From BOKV01 sp041987205 (GTDB taxonomy: Bacteria; Pseudomonadota; Alphaproteobacteria; Rhizobiales; Rhizobiaceae): 15,018 nucleotides of DNA. Positions within the stretch are counted from its first letter, which is position 1. The number at the start of each line of letters is the position of its first letter. The stretch lies in contig JBHIWX010000097.1 of the NCBI GenBank assembly GCA_041987205.1, positions 1 through 15,018 on the forward strand. Direction: 5' to 3'. The notes beneath the pieces were generated by a model. The model was not told the DNA's origin. It saw nothing but the letters and a program-made list of their open reading frames with translations, and searched no databases. This document shows, piece after piece, positions 1-8,408 of this stretch. A program made the position numbers and the translations under genes.

Positions 1-1
1 G

Positions 2-619
2 GAAGCGCCGGAATATGTCCACATGCGCACGGTCTCGCCGATGAACGCGCCCGACAAGGCGACCGATATCGAGATCGCATTCGAAAAGGGCGACGCCGTC
101 GCGCTGAACGGCAAGGCGATGAGCCCGGCGACCCTGTTTGCCGCGCTCAACGATCTGGGCCGCGACAACGGCATTGGCCGCATCGATCTCGTCGAGAACC
201 GCTTCGTCGGCATGAAGTCGCGTGGTGTCTACGAGACGCCGGGCGGGACGATCCTGCTCGCCGCCCATCGCGCGATGGAATCGATCACGCTCGACCGCGG
301 CGCGATGCATCTCAAGGACGAATTGATGCCGCGCTATGCCGAGCTGATCTACAACGGTTTCTGGTTCTCGCCGGAACGCGAGATGCTGCAGGCGGCGATC
401 GACCACAGCCAGAAGGATGTCGAAGGCACGGTGCGGCTGAAGCTCTACAAGGGCAATGTCATCGTCACCGGGCGCAAGTCCGACAAGTCGCTCTATTCGG
501 AGGAACTCGTGACCTTCGAAGACGATCACGGCGCCTACGACCAGAAGGACGCGGCGGGCTTCATCCGGCTGAACGCGCTGCGGCTGCGGACGCTGGCGAA
601 GCGCAAGCGACGCCCGTAG
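2..619 (+). CDS. argG: Argininosuccinate synthase, C-terminal half (5' end outside window)
   Basis: ArgG joins citrulline and aspartate with ATP to give argininosuccinate, the penultimate step of arginine synthesis, in the cytoplasm. The reading frame is open from base 2 with no start, so about 205 C-terminal residues of a protein usually near 405 residues are present. The strongest match is the family block GRIDLVENRFVGMKSRGVYE followed by TPGGTILLAAHRA, which belongs to the C-terminal synthetase/multimerisation domain. The segment with SPMNAPDKATDIEI, then FEKGDAVALNG, is also typical. The protein ends in a basic tail (KRKRRP). The frame is intact to a TAG stop. The N-terminal ATP-binding domain lies upstream and cannot be judged. 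A hairpin 27 nt past the stop may end the transcript. Identification is firm. Confidence 0.97.
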   Translation, partial: EAPEYVHMRTVSPMNAPDKATDIEIAFEKGDAVALNGKAMSPATLFAALNDLGRDNGIGRIDLVENRFVGMKSRGVYETPGGTILLAAHRAMESITLDRGAMHLKDELMPRYAELIYNGFWFSPEREMLQAAIDHSQKDVEGTVRLKLYKGNVIVTGRKSDKSLYSEELVTFEDDHGAYDQKDAAGFIRLNALRLRTLAKRKRRP

Positions 620-645
620 CGGATCGGCGTCGACAGCATTCCGGC

Positions 646-666
646 TCGGCGGCAATTCGCCGCCGA
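646..666 (+). terminator. Hairpin after argG, possible terminator without U-run
   Basis: TCGGCGGC at 646-653 and GCCGCCGA at 659-666 form a perfect 8-bp stem around the loop AATTC. It starts 27 nt after the argG stop. No T-run follows (CCAGGAATCGG), so it could be a Rho-assisted end or an mRNA-stabilising hairpin rather than an intrinsic terminator. Confidence 0.4.
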
Positions 667-734
667 CCAGGAATCGGTGATTGCGGAATCCGGCCGGCTT
701 CGCCCATGATGGCGCGCATGCGGGGGGCGAAGCG

Positions 735-2129
735 ATGGCGGACGGCACAGACCCTGACGGAACACATCCCGGCGAAGCGAAACCGGACAGGCACGCGGAC
801 ACGACGTTGCGCGCCAATGCGCGTTCGCGCATGTCGCGCTACCGGCTCATCCAGGCGCTGATCGCATTTGCGCTGATCGCGGTTGCCGCCTTCGGCGGCT
901 GGTACCAGTTCTGGCGCGAAAAGGCCCCCATGGTGCTGACCGTCGGGGCGGGGCCTTATCTTTCCGATTCCTACGAACTGATGCGCGAGGTGGCGGAGGT
1001 CGTTGCCCGGCACACGGATCGGCTCGTCGTGCGCGTGGTGCCGACACGCGACTCCAGCCGCAACATCACGCTGCTCAACGAGGGCAAGGTGGATCTGGTG
1101 ACGATCCGCTCCGACACGCCGGTCATTTCCAGCGTGCGCCTGATCGCCAATCTGTTTCCCGACTATTTCCAGCTTCTGGCGCGGCGCGACAGCAACATCC
1201 GTGTCGTGCGCGACCTGATCGGCAAGAAGGTCGCCATCCCGCCTTTCGGCACCGACGAGTTCCGTTCCTTCTGGATCATCGGCGACCACTACGACCTGCC
1301 GATCTCGGAGGTGAAGTGGGAATCCATGTCGTTTGCCCGGGCCTCGCGCGAGTTCCAGGCCGGCACGATCGACGCGGTGTTCACGGTACGCTCGCTGCGC
1401 GATCGCAGGCTGCTCAACCTGTTCGAGGATGCCAAGCTGAAGAACCTTCCGATCCGCTATCTGGAGATCGACCAGGCCGAGGCGATCGCGGTGAAGCGGC
1501 CGTTCCTGCAGGCCGGGCTGATCCCGAAGGGCGTGTTCGCCGGCGACGGGCCGACCCCCGGCCGCGATACGCTGTCGTCGGCGGTGCAGCGCGTGCTGGT
1601 CACGCGTGACGATGTTGACGCCGACGCAATCGCGGAGCTGACGCGCATTCTGTTCGAGCATCGGCTGGACCTGACGATCCGCTTCGCGCTCGCCTCGGCC
1701 ATCGGCCAGCCGGATACCGAGCGCGGCCTGAGCGTGCCGCTGCATGCGGGTGCGCAGCGCTTCTACGATCGCGACGAACCTTCATTCCTGCAGGAAAACG
1801 CCGAGCCGCTGGCGCTGATGGTCACCGTCATCGCCATGCTCGTTTCGGCCATGCTGGCACTGCGGTCGCGGCTGATGACGCGGCAGAAAAACCGCATGGA
1901 CAGCTACAATTACGTGCTGCTCGACATTGCCGAGCGGGCCAATGCCGTCTCCGATCCGCAGGCACTGCGCCGGCTGCGGGCGGAGATGTTCTCGACGCTC
2001 GAAAACGTGGTGCGCGCGCTCGACACCGACGAGGTGACGGAAGAAGGCTTCCAGTCCTTCTCGCTTCTGTGGGAATCGGTGCGCGAAATGCTGAACGAGC
2101 GTGACGTCGAACTGAAGGAACGCACCTGA
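735..2129 (+). CDS. TAXI-family (TRAP-type) solute-binding protein, membrane-anchored at both ends
   Basis: The TAXI family comprises periplasmic binding proteins of tripartite TRAP transporters. Family features seen are the opening strand VLTVGAGPYLSDSY (about 67-80), a helix with NITLLNEGKVDLVTIRSD (about 110-127), and an EFQAGTIDAVFTV-like stretch (about 206-218) typical of the second lobe. Numbered from the ATG at 735 (464 aa), a charged N-tail is followed by a hydrophobic helix (about 38-56), the binding domain (about 65-350), a second hydrophobic helix (about 358-377) and an 87-residue, helix-rich, charged C-tail. This differs from a normal TAXI protein, which is about 320 aa with a cleaved signal. 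I chose ATG 735 because GGGGGG at 722-727 is a good ribosome site; the frame opens earlier at a TTG (681). No TRAP membrane subunits lie nearby. Fold assignment is good; ligand and transport role are unknown. Confidence 0.85.
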   Translation: MADGTDPDGTHPGEAKPDRHADTTLRANARSRMSRYRLIQALIAFALIAVAAFGGWYQFWREKAPMVLTVGAGPYLSDSYELMREVAEVVARHTDRLVVRVVPTRDSSRNITLLNEGKVDLVTIRSDTPVISSVRLIANLFPDYFQLLARRDSNIRVVRDLIGKKVAIPPFGTDEFRSFWIIGDHYDLPISEVKWESMSFARASREFQAGTIDAVFTVRSLRDRRLLNLFEDAKLKNLPIRYLEIDQAEAIAVKRPFLQAGLIPKGVFAGDGPTPGRDTLSSAVQRVLVTRDDVDADAIAELTRILFEHRLDLTIRFALASAIGQPDTERGLSVPLHAGAQRFYDRDEPSFLQENAEPLALMVTVIAMLVSAMLALRSRLMTRQKNRMDSYNYVLLDIAERANAVSDPQALRRLRAEMFSTLENVVRALDTDEVTEEGFQSFSLLWESVREMLNERDVELKERT

Positions 2130-2259
2130 CGCGCCTTGAGCAGAGGCGAGGCGATGCAGCGCCCCTTGCAGCCGGGTTGGCGCCGGCATAGATGCGGATA
2201 GACTTGCCGGCCGGACAGCTAGCGCCCGGCATTCACGTACAGTCCCACGAAAGGTCCCC

Positions 2260-4347
2260 ATGTCTTCCAGCAGCACAAAACCCGCCGACACGTTCAATGC
2301 CGCGCTGACGCAATGGGACGGGCCGCTTGGTCTGCCGCGTTTCGACGCCATTGAGGACAAGGACTTCGCACCTGCCTTCGAAGCCGCGATGGCGGCCCAT
2401 GCCGACGAGATCGATGCCATCGCGTCGGCCGAAGAGGCGCCGGATTTCGACAGCGTTATCACGCGGCTGGAACTGGCCGGCGAGGCGCTGTCGCGGGTCG
2501 GCGCGCTGTTCTGGAACCGGGCGGGCGCGCACACCAATCCCGACATCCAGGCGCTGGAACGCCAGATTGCGCCGAAACTTTCGCGGCACTATTCGAAGAT
2601 CGCGCAGAATCGCGCGTTGTTCGCCCGCGTCGACGCGGTTTGGCAGAACCGCGAGGCCGCTGGGTTCAGCGTCGAGCAGATGCGCGTGCTGGAACGCCAC
2701 TGGAAGGGTTTCGTGCGGGCCGGCGCCAATCTGGGCGAAGACGAGCAGAAGGAACTGGCGGGGATCAACGAGAAGCTCGCCCTGCTCGGCGCGCAGTTCG
2801 GACAGAATATCCTGGCCGACGAGGCGAAATGGTGCCTGCATCTCACCGACGAGGCCGATCTCGCCGGTCTGCCCGATTTCCTCGTCGAGGCGATGACACA
2901 GGCGGCACGCGAGCACGGTTACGAGGCGGGTTATGCCGTGACCCTGTCGCGCTCGATCATCGAGCCGTTCCTGACCTTTTCCGAACGCCGCGATCTGCGC
3001 GAGACGGCCTATCAGGCATGGATCGCGCGAGGCGAGGGCAGGTTCGGCGCGGTCGACGGGGGCGCCGACAACCGGCCACTGGTCGCCGAGATACTTTCGT
3101 TACGCGCGAAGAAGGCCGCGATGCTGGGCTACGAGAATTTCGCCGCCTACAAGCTCGATGACACGATGGCCAAGACGTCCGACGCTGTGAACGGACTGCT
3201 GATGCCGGTCTGGGAAAAAGCGCTGGAGCGCGCCGGCGAGGAAGCGCAGGCGCTGGAGGGTCTGATCGCCGAAGCCGGCCACAATCACGGGCTGGAGGCC
3301 TGGGACTGGCGGTTCTATGCCGAGAGGTTGCGGCAGCGCGAATTCGATTTCTCCGAAGGCGAGTTGAAGCCCTATCTGCAGCTCGACCGGATCATCGAGG
3401 CTGCGTTCGACGTGGCGGGGCGCCTGTTCGGGCTCTCCTTCCGGCGGCGCGAGGACATCACGGCCTATCATCCGGATGTCCGGGTTTTCGAGGTGCTCGA
3501 CGGAGCCGGCGAGATCGTCGGCATCTTCATGGGCGATTATTTCGCCCGGCCCTCGAAGCGCTCGGGCGCATGGATGAGCGGCCTGCAGGGCGAGCACAAG
3601 CTTCCCACCGGGTCGGGCCTCGGCAGATTGCCATTCATCTACAATGTCATGAATTTCGCCAAGGGGGCGCCCGGCCAGCCGAGCCTGCTGTCGATGGACG
3701 ACGCGCATACGCTGTTCCACGAATTCGGCCACGCGCTGCACGGCCTGCTCACGCAGGCAACCTATCCCTCCGTCGCCGGCACGTCGGTCTCGCGCGATTT
3801 CGTCGAACTGCCGTCGCAGCTCTACGAGCACTGGCTGACCGTGCCTGAAATCCTGAAGAAATACGCGGTGCATTACCGTACCGGCGAACCGATCCCGCAG
3901 GAACTGATCGACCGGGTGATCGCCGCGCGCAACTTCAACGAAGGTTTCCGGACGGTTGAGTATACGGCCTGCGCGCTGGTCGACATGGCCTACCACACAG
4001 CCGAAAAGGTCGACGATCCGATGGGGTTCGAAGGCGAGAAGCTTTCGGAACTGACCATGCCGAAGGCGATCGCCATGCGCCACCACACGCCGCATTTTGC
4101 CCATGTCTTCGCGGGCGACGGCTATTCGGTCGGCTATTATTCTTACATGTGGTCGGAAGTGCTCGATGCCGATGCGTTTTCCGCGTTCGAAGAAAAGGGC
4201 GATGCCTTCGACGCGGCGTTGGCGGAGAAATTGCGGGCCAACATCTATGCTTCGGGCGGCACGGTCGATCCCGAGGACGCCTACAAGGGCTTTCGCGGCA
4301 AATTGCCGAGCGCCGAGGCGATGATGGAAAAGCGCGGATTGGTGTAA
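2260..4347 (+). CDS. dcp: M3-family zinc peptidase, Dcp (peptidyl-dipeptidase) type
   Basis: This is a 695-aa cytoplasmic oligopeptidase that by family trims small peptides, in Dcp releasing C-terminal dipeptides. The catalytic zinc motif HEFGH is at residues 487-491 (H487 and H491 ligands, E488 general base), and E516 in DFVELPSQ is the third ligand. The 29-residue spacing from H487 to E516 matches M3 enzymes. DFVE-PSQ-x-EHW and the C-terminal GYYSYMW block look more like Dcp than oligopeptidase A (PrlC), which has a different sequence after the zinc site. Substrate type is still inferred. Length fits the family (about 680-700). Start ATG 2260 has AAGG at 2251-2254. No signal peptide is seen. 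It stands alone, 130 bp after the TAXI gene, and a site-2 protease gene follows 90 bp downstream. Confidence 0.93.
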   Translation: MSSSSTKPADTFNAALTQWDGPLGLPRFDAIEDKDFAPAFEAAMAAHADEIDAIASAEEAPDFDSVITRLELAGEALSRVGALFWNRAGAHTNPDIQALERQIAPKLSRHYSKIAQNRALFARVDAVWQNREAAGFSVEQMRVLERHWKGFVRAGANLGEDEQKELAGINEKLALLGAQFGQNILADEAKWCLHLTDEADLAGLPDFLVEAMTQAAREHGYEAGYAVTLSRSIIEPFLTFSERRDLRETAYQAWIARGEGRFGAVDGGADNRPLVAEILSLRAKKAAMLGYENFAAYKLDDTMAKTSDAVNGLLMPVWEKALERAGEEAQALEGLIAEAGHNHGLEAWDWRFYAERLRQREFDFSEGELKPYLQLDRIIEAAFDVAGRLFGLSFRRREDITAYHPDVRVFEVLDGAGEIVGIFMGDYFARPSKRSGAWMSGLQGEHKLPTGSGLGRLPFIYNVMNFAKGAPGQPSLLSMDDAHTLFHEFGHALHGLLTQATYPSVAGTSVSRDFVELPSQLYEHWLTVPEILKKYAVHYRTGEPIPQELIDRVIAARNFNEGFRTVEYTACALVDMAYHTAEKVDDPMGFEGEKLSELTMPKAIAMRHHTPHFAHVFAGDGYSVGYYSYMWSEVLDADAFSAFEEKGDAFDAALAEKLRANIYASGGTVDPEDAYKGFRGKLPSAEAMMEKRGLV

Positions 4348-4353
4348 GATTGC

Positions 4354-4384
4354 ACCGGGTATACAACCGGTCGGGATTGCCGGT
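4354..4384 (+). other. Two overlapping short hairpins between dcp and the M50 protease gene
   Basis: ACCGG (4354-4358) can pair with CCGGT (4367-4371). The overlapping ACCGG (4366-4370) can instead pair with CCGGT (4380-4384). Both stems are 5 bp, share the central ACCGGT, and are mutually exclusive. There is no T-run. Either could mark the end of dcp or sit in the leader of the next gene; chance is also possible in GC-rich DNA. Confidence 0.25.
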
Positions 4385-4437
4385 CCGGGCAGGCTGACGG
4401 AACGACACCGTTTCGTCGATGAAGAGGCGGTTGAACG

Positions 4438-5532
4438 ATGCATTGGTCTTTTCCGATCGCGAAGGTCGCGGGCAGCGAAATCAGGGTCCACGTCACCTTC
4501 TTCCTGCTGCTCGCATGGATCGGCATTGTCCAGTTCCAGCAGGGCGGCCAGCCGGCGGCCATCGAAGGCGTGGCCTTCGTCATCGCGATCTTCGCCTGCG
4601 TGGTGCTGCACGAGCTGGGCCATGCTCTTGCGGCACGGCGCTACGGCATCAAGACGCCCCGGATCACCCTGCTGCCGATCGGTGGCGTGGCCGAACTGGA
4701 GCGCATGCCGGAAAATCCGCTGCACGAGATCGTCGTCGCGGTGGCCGGGCCGCTAGTCAATGTCGTCATCGCGCTGGTGCTGGTCTACGGATTCGGCGCG
4801 GTGCTCAGCGCCGATGCGATGGAGGCGATCGAGAACCCGGCGCTCAGCTTCCTGAGCCGCGTGGCGGCGGTCAATGTCGTGCTGGTGCTGTTCAATCTCA
4901 TTCCGGCCTTTCCCATGGATGGCGGGAGGGTGCTGCGCGCGCTGCTGGCCATGCGGTTCGGCCGGACGAAAGCGACGGACATCGCGGCGCGGACCGGCCA
5001 GGGGCTCGCCTTCGTCTTCGGCTTTCTCGGCCTGATCAGCGGCAATGTGCTGCTCGTCTTCGTCGCGATCTTCGTCTATCTGGCGGCCTCGGGCGAGGCG
5101 ATGGCGGTCAATCTGCAGGACGCGGCGCGCTCGCTCGACGTGCGCGACGCGATGATCACGGAATACGAGACGCTCGGACCCAATGCGACGCTGGACGATG
5201 CCGTGGAACTGCTCCTGCGCACCACGCAGCACGAATTCCCGGTGATCGACGGGAGCCGGCATGTGCGCGGCGTGCTGACGCGCGAGGCGATGGTCGCTGG
5301 CCTTCAGGCGAGCGGTCGCGAAACGCCGGTGGTCGACGTCATGGACCGGGACGTGCCGACGGCCGATCTCGATGGCGGGCTCGAGGCGGCGCTCAACAAG
5401 CTGCAATCGGGCGGGATGGCCGGCGGTGCGAGCATCGTCGCGATCACCGATGCCGACGGAAAGCTTGTGGGCTACATCAACCGCGAGAATATCGGCGAAC
5501 TGGTCATGGTGCGCACGGCCATCGCGCGCTGA
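4438..5532 (+). CDS. Site-2 protease (M50 family) with C-terminal CBS pair
   Basis: This is an intramembrane zinc metalloprotease of 364 aa. The N-terminal two thirds holds several hydrophobic helices. HELGH at residues 58-62 supplies two zinc ligands and the general base. The second motif, NLIPAFPMDGGR with D161, supplies the third ligand. Residues about 230-364 contain two CBS-like repeats (near 235-282 and 297-354), which in other proteins bind adenine nucleotides and tune activity. No PDZ domain is present, so it is not RseP but the CBS-linked group common in actinobacteria, archaea and rhizobia. The N-terminus (MHWSFPIAKVAGSEIRVH) is typical of that group. Start ATG 4438 has AGAGG upstream. 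Its natural substrate cannot be read from context: no anti-sigma or membrane regulator gene is adjacent. Confidence 0.93.
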   Translation: MHWSFPIAKVAGSEIRVHVTFFLLLAWIGIVQFQQGGQPAAIEGVAFVIAIFACVVLHELGHALAARRYGIKTPRITLLPIGGVAELERMPENPLHEIVVAVAGPLVNVVIALVLVYGFGAVLSADAMEAIENPALSFLSRVAAVNVVLVLFNLIPAFPMDGGRVLRALLAMRFGRTKATDIAARTGQGLAFVFGFLGLISGNVLLVFVAIFVYLAASGEAMAVNLQDAARSLDVRDAMITEYETLGPNATLDDAVELLLRTTQHEFPVIDGSRHVRGVLTREAMVAGLQASGRETPVVDVMDRDVPTADLDGGLEAALNKLQSGGMAGGASIVAITDADGKLVGYINRENIGELVMVRTAIAR

Positions 5533-5560
5533 TTGCCGGCTCCATCCTTGCGGGACAAGA

Positions 5561-5593
5561 CGCGAAGGCGTCACCCAATCTTCGCGGTTTCTT
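5561..5593 (+). terminator. Probable terminator after the M50 protease gene
   Basis: CGCGAAG (5561-5567) pairs with CTTCGCG (5580-5586), a 7-bp stem with a 12-nt loop, followed by the T-rich GTTTCTTC. An alternative smaller hairpin, GACGC-GAAG-GCGTC (5559-5572), overlaps it. It begins 28 nt after the protease stop and lies upstream of phoD, so it probably separates the two transcripts. Confidence 0.4.
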
Positions 5594-5674
5594 CACATCG
5601 TTGATCGACGGCTGACAAACAGGCTTGGCTATTTTCGCGCGTATGGCAATCATGCCGACCGGGAGACCCGCCAG

Positions 5675-7249
5675 ATGAAACCATTCAGCCAGTCACGCCG
5701 CACGCTCCTCAAGGGCGCCGGCGCCCTTTCCGCCTTCTACGCCACCTCCGTGGCGCTTCCCTATTATTCGCGCGCCAATGCCCGCCCCGTCTTCACCCAT
5801 GGTGTGCAGTCGGGCGATGTCGATGCCGCTTCCGGCATGATCTGGACACGGGTCGACCGGCCGTCGCGGGTCGCCTTCGAGGTGGCGACACGCGAGAGTT
5901 TCACCGATTCGGTTCGGCTGGCGACGCTCGACGCGCTGCCGACATCAGATTTTACGGTCAAGCGCCTGATCGAGGACCTGCCTGCCGACCAGGACATCTT
6001 CTACCGCATGGTCGCGACCGACCTGGCCGATACCAATGTGTCTTCCGAGCCGATCACGGGCCGCTTCCGCACCGCGCCGGCCGGCAAGCGCGACATTCGC
6101 TTCGCGTGGTCGGGCGACACGGCAGGGCAGGGCTGGGGCATCGACGATACCGGCATGCTGACCTATGCGAAGATCGCCGGCCACCGGCCGGACTTCTTCC
6201 TGCACTCCGGCGACACGATCTATGCCGACGGGCCGATGACCGACGAGGTCGAGCTCAGGGACGGCACCAAATGGGTCAACAGGGTGCTGGTCGACGAAAA
6301 GCGAAAGGTTGCCGAGACGCTCGACGAGTTTCGCGGCCAGTGGAAATACAACATGCTGGACGAGCATGTCCGCGCGCTTTCGGAAGTTTGCCCGACCTTC
6401 TACCAGTGGGACGACCACGAGGTCTCCAACAACTGGTCTTCTTCGAAGAACCTCGCTGCCGACGACCGCTACAGCGAGAAGTCGATCGCGATGCTGTCGG
6501 CGCGTGCCGGCCGTGCCTTCCACGAGATGACGCCGATCCGCTACACGCCGGCCGAACCCGGCCGCGTCTACCGCAAGATCACCTATGGGCCGCTGCTCGA
6601 CGTTTTCTTCCTCGACATGCGTTCCTATCGCGGGGCGAACGGGCCGTCGATGGAAGACACGCTGACGCCGGAGGCGCGCATTCTGGGCGAGCAGCAGGTT
6701 GCCTGGCTGAAGCGCGAGCTCGCCAATTCGAAGGCGACGTGGAAGGTGATCGCCGCCGACATGCCGCTCGGCCTGATCGTCTGGGACGACTGGCAGACGC
6801 AGTCCGGCGCCGAGGCCGTCGCCAATGGCGACAACGGCCCGGCAAAGGGCCGCGAACTGGAAATCGCCGACCTGTTGCGCTTCATCAAGTCGGCAAACGT
6901 CACCAACACGGTGTGGCTGACCGCCGACGTGCACTATACGGCGGCGCATTATTACGACCCGTCCAAGGCGCAGTTCCAGGATTTCGAACCGTTCTGGGAA
7001 TTCGTCTCCGGCCCGCTGCATGCGGGAACTTTCGGGCCCAACGCGCTCGACATGACGTTCGGTCCGGAAGTGAAGTTCGTGAAGGCGCCGACGGCCGAGC
7101 AGGGTGCCAACCTGCCGCCGTCGGCGGGCCTGCAGTTTTTCGGGCTGGTCGACATCGACGGCGACACCGAGCAGATGACGGTGCGATTGATGGACCGCGC
7201 CGACACCGAATTGTGGAAGATCACGCTCGATCCGATCCGCAAGGCCTGA
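5675..7249 (+). CDS. phoD: PhoD-like alkaline phosphatase/phosphodiesterase, Tat-exported
   Basis: PhoD enzymes are periplasmic or secreted phosphomono/diesterases that release phosphate from organic esters. The 524-aa product starts with a twin-arginine signal (SRRTLLKG at 7-14, then a hydrophobic run; cleavage probably near residues 34-37). A PhoD N-terminal beta domain (about 38-135, starting FTHGVQSGDVDA) precedes the metallophosphatase domain. Metal-site motifs are SGDTA (146-150), HSGDTIYADGP (177-187), QWDDHEVSNNW (244-254) and TADVHYTAAHY (417-427). The open frame runs back to 5372 inside the protease gene, but ATG 5675 is preferred because GGGAGA lies at 5661-5666 and the Tat signal follows directly. 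It appears to be its own unit, with terminators on both sides. A phosphate-starvation control would be usual, but I see no convincing Pho box. Confidence 0.95.
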   Translation: MKPFSQSRRTLLKGAGALSAFYATSVALPYYSRANARPVFTHGVQSGDVDAASGMIWTRVDRPSRVAFEVATRESFTDSVRLATLDALPTSDFTVKRLIEDLPADQDIFYRMVATDLADTNVSSEPITGRFRTAPAGKRDIRFAWSGDTAGQGWGIDDTGMLTYAKIAGHRPDFFLHSGDTIYADGPMTDEVELRDGTKWVNRVLVDEKRKVAETLDEFRGQWKYNMLDEHVRALSEVCPTFYQWDDHEVSNNWSSSKNLAADDRYSEKSIAMLSARAGRAFHEMTPIRYTPAEPGRVYRKITYGPLLDVFFLDMRSYRGANGPSMEDTLTPEARILGEQQVAWLKRELANSKATWKVIAADMPLGLIVWDDWQTQSGAEAVANGDNGPAKGRELEIADLLRFIKSANVTNTVWLTADVHYTAAHYYDPSKAQFQDFEPFWEFVSGPLHAGTFGPNALDMTFGPEVKFVKAPTAEQGANLPPSAGLQFFGLVDIDGDTEQMTVRLMDRADTELWKITLDPIRKA

Positions 7250-7272
7250 GCATCTCAAGCCATCGAGACATC

Positions 7273-7298
7273 ATGGCGGGCCTCGGCCCGCCATTTTT
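7273..7298 (+). terminator. Intrinsic terminator after phoD
   Basis: ATGGCGGGC (7273-7281) pairs with GCCCGCCAT (7286-7294) around the tetraloop CTCG, a 9-bp GC-rich stem immediately followed by a run of five T (7294-7298). It sits 23 nt past the phoD stop. This is one of the two clearest intrinsic terminators in the window. Confidence 0.85.
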
Positions 7299-7344
7299 CC
7301 TGCCCGCCCCCGGTGGCCTGCCGCGCTTTTTCCCGCGACACCCT

Positions 7345-7372
7345 TTGCCATGCCGCATCCGGCTGATATCCA
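7345..7372 (+). promoter_or_regulatory. Candidate sigma-70 promoter for the aldo/keto reductase gene
   Basis: TTGCCA (7345-7350) matches the -35 consensus at 5 of 6 bases. TATCCA (7367-7372) lies 16 bp away but is a weak -10 (3 of 6). It is placed between the phoD terminator and the next start codon, which requires a promoter. Spotted by eye only. Confidence 0.35.
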
Positions 7373-7402
7373 GCACGCGTCAATGGCAAGTAGGAGCAGG
7401 AC

Positions 7403-8386
7403 ATGGAGCAGCGAAGGCTTGGCAAGAACGGACCTCTGGTCGGTGCGATGGGGCTCGGCTGCATGAGCTTTGCCGGTGTCTATGGCTCGGCCGACATCAA
7501 GGAAGTCCATGCTACGCTGGCGAGGGCGCTGGAACTGGGCGTGACCCATCTCGATACCGCGCTGATCTATGGCAACGGCCTTTCGGAAGAGATGATCGGT
7601 TCCTTCATCAAGGACCATCCGGGCCGTTTTTCCATTGCTACCAAGGGCGGCATTGTCACCCAGCCGACGCGGCGCTTCGACAATTCTCCAGACTATCTGC
7701 GCGAGGCGCTGGAAGGGTCGCTGAAGCGACTCGGTGTCGACCATGTCGATCTCTACTACATCCACCGCCGCGACCCCTCGATCCCGATCGAGGAGGTGAC
7801 CGGAACGCTCGCCCGCTTCGTGGAGGAGGGCAAGATCGGCGGTATCGGCTATTCGGAGATCGCGCCCTATTCGCTGGAACGTGCGGCGTCGGTCCATCCC
7901 GTCATGGCGGTGCAGAACGAATATTCGATGTGGACGCGCCTGCCCGAACTCGGCCTGCTCCAGGCCTGCGAGCGGCTTGGAACCACGTTCGTGCCGTTTT
8001 CGCCGGTGGCGCGCGGCATGTTCGGCATGACGCCGCCCGACCGATCGACCTGGGGTGAACAAGACTTCCGGCGCAACAGTCCGCGTTTCATGGAGCCGCA
8101 TTTCAGCGCCAATCTGGAAAAGGTGGCTAAACTGCGCGACTTCGCGGCCGAACGTGGCTGGACCATGCCGGCGCTGGCGATTGCCTGGGTGCTTGCGCAG
8201 GGCGAGCATCTGATCCCCATTCCCGGCACGCGATCGCCCGAGCATCTGGAACAGGATGCAGCCGGCGTCGACATCAAGCTGACGGCCGAAGATCTGGCGG
8301 CTATCGAGGCGATCGCACCGGCCGGCTTCGCGCATGGCCCGCGCTACAACGATGCGCAGCGGGTAGGGCCGGAGGACTATTGCTGA
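7403..8386 (+). CDS. Aldo/keto reductase
   Basis: This is a 327-aa NAD(P)H-dependent oxidoreductase of the aldo/keto reductase superfamily, a cytoplasmic (beta/alpha)8 barrel. The catalytic tetrad is complete: D51 and Y56 in LDTALIYGNG, K81 in ATKGG, and H121 in YYIHRRDP. The N-terminal GLGCMSF and the C-terminal cofactor segment with IPGTRSPEHLEQ are standard for bacterial members of the YajO/IolS/AKR13-like groups. The substrate cannot be deduced. ATG 7403 has AGGAG at 7392-7396 with 6-nt spacing, an excellent site. It lies alone between the phoD terminator and typA. Three consecutive small/charged turns at the C-terminus (HGPRYND) are common in rhizobial paralogues. Confidence 0.93.
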   Translation: MEQRRLGKNGPLVGAMGLGCMSFAGVYGSADIKEVHATLARALELGVTHLDTALIYGNGLSEEMIGSFIKDHPGRFSIATKGGIVTQPTRRFDNSPDYLREALEGSLKRLGVDHVDLYYIHRRDPSIPIEEVTGTLARFVEEGKIGGIGYSEIAPYSLERAASVHPVMAVQNEYSMWTRLPELGLLQACERLGTTFVPFSPVARGMFGMTPPDRSTWGEQDFRRNSPRFMEPHFSANLEKVAKLRDFAAERGWTMPALAIAWVLAQGEHLIPIPGTRSPEHLEQDAAGVDIKLTAEDLAAIEAIAPAGFAHGPRYNDAQRVGPEDYC

Positions 8387-8408
8387 GGCTCCTCTTCGCC
8401 TAACCCCT

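Noticed and set aside
561..1745. 394-aa minus-strand frame opposite argG end and the TAXI gene
   Set aside because: It is antisense to real genes, rich in Arg/Gln/His, and matches nothing recognisable.
2166..2231. Weak hairpins (GCCGG/CCGGC at 2171-2187; TGCCGG/CCGGCA at 2205-2231) and a poor promoter-like pair after the TAXI gene
   Set aside because: Short stems in GC-rich DNA with no T-run, and -35/-10 matches of only 3 of 6; within what chance would give.
3100..4725. 541-aa open frame on the minus strand opposite dcp
   Set aside because: It is the antisense shadow of the peptidase, with no recognisable family and no sensible ribosome site.
5612..5632. Possible Pho box upstream of phoD (CTGACAA followed by CTTGGCT)
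   Set aside because: Only the first half resembles the CTGTCAT repeat; the second half matches poorly and the spacing is not clean, so it is not listed as a feature.
5945..7258. 437-aa minus-strand frame opposite phoD
   Set aside because: It is the mirror of the phoD coding strand and ends against its terminator. There is no independent support.
6106..8058. 650-aa plus-strand frame across phoD and the aldo/keto reductase gene
   Set aside because: It is an alternate frame of two well-identified proteins and crosses the strong phoD terminator; composition is Arg/Gly-rich shadow.
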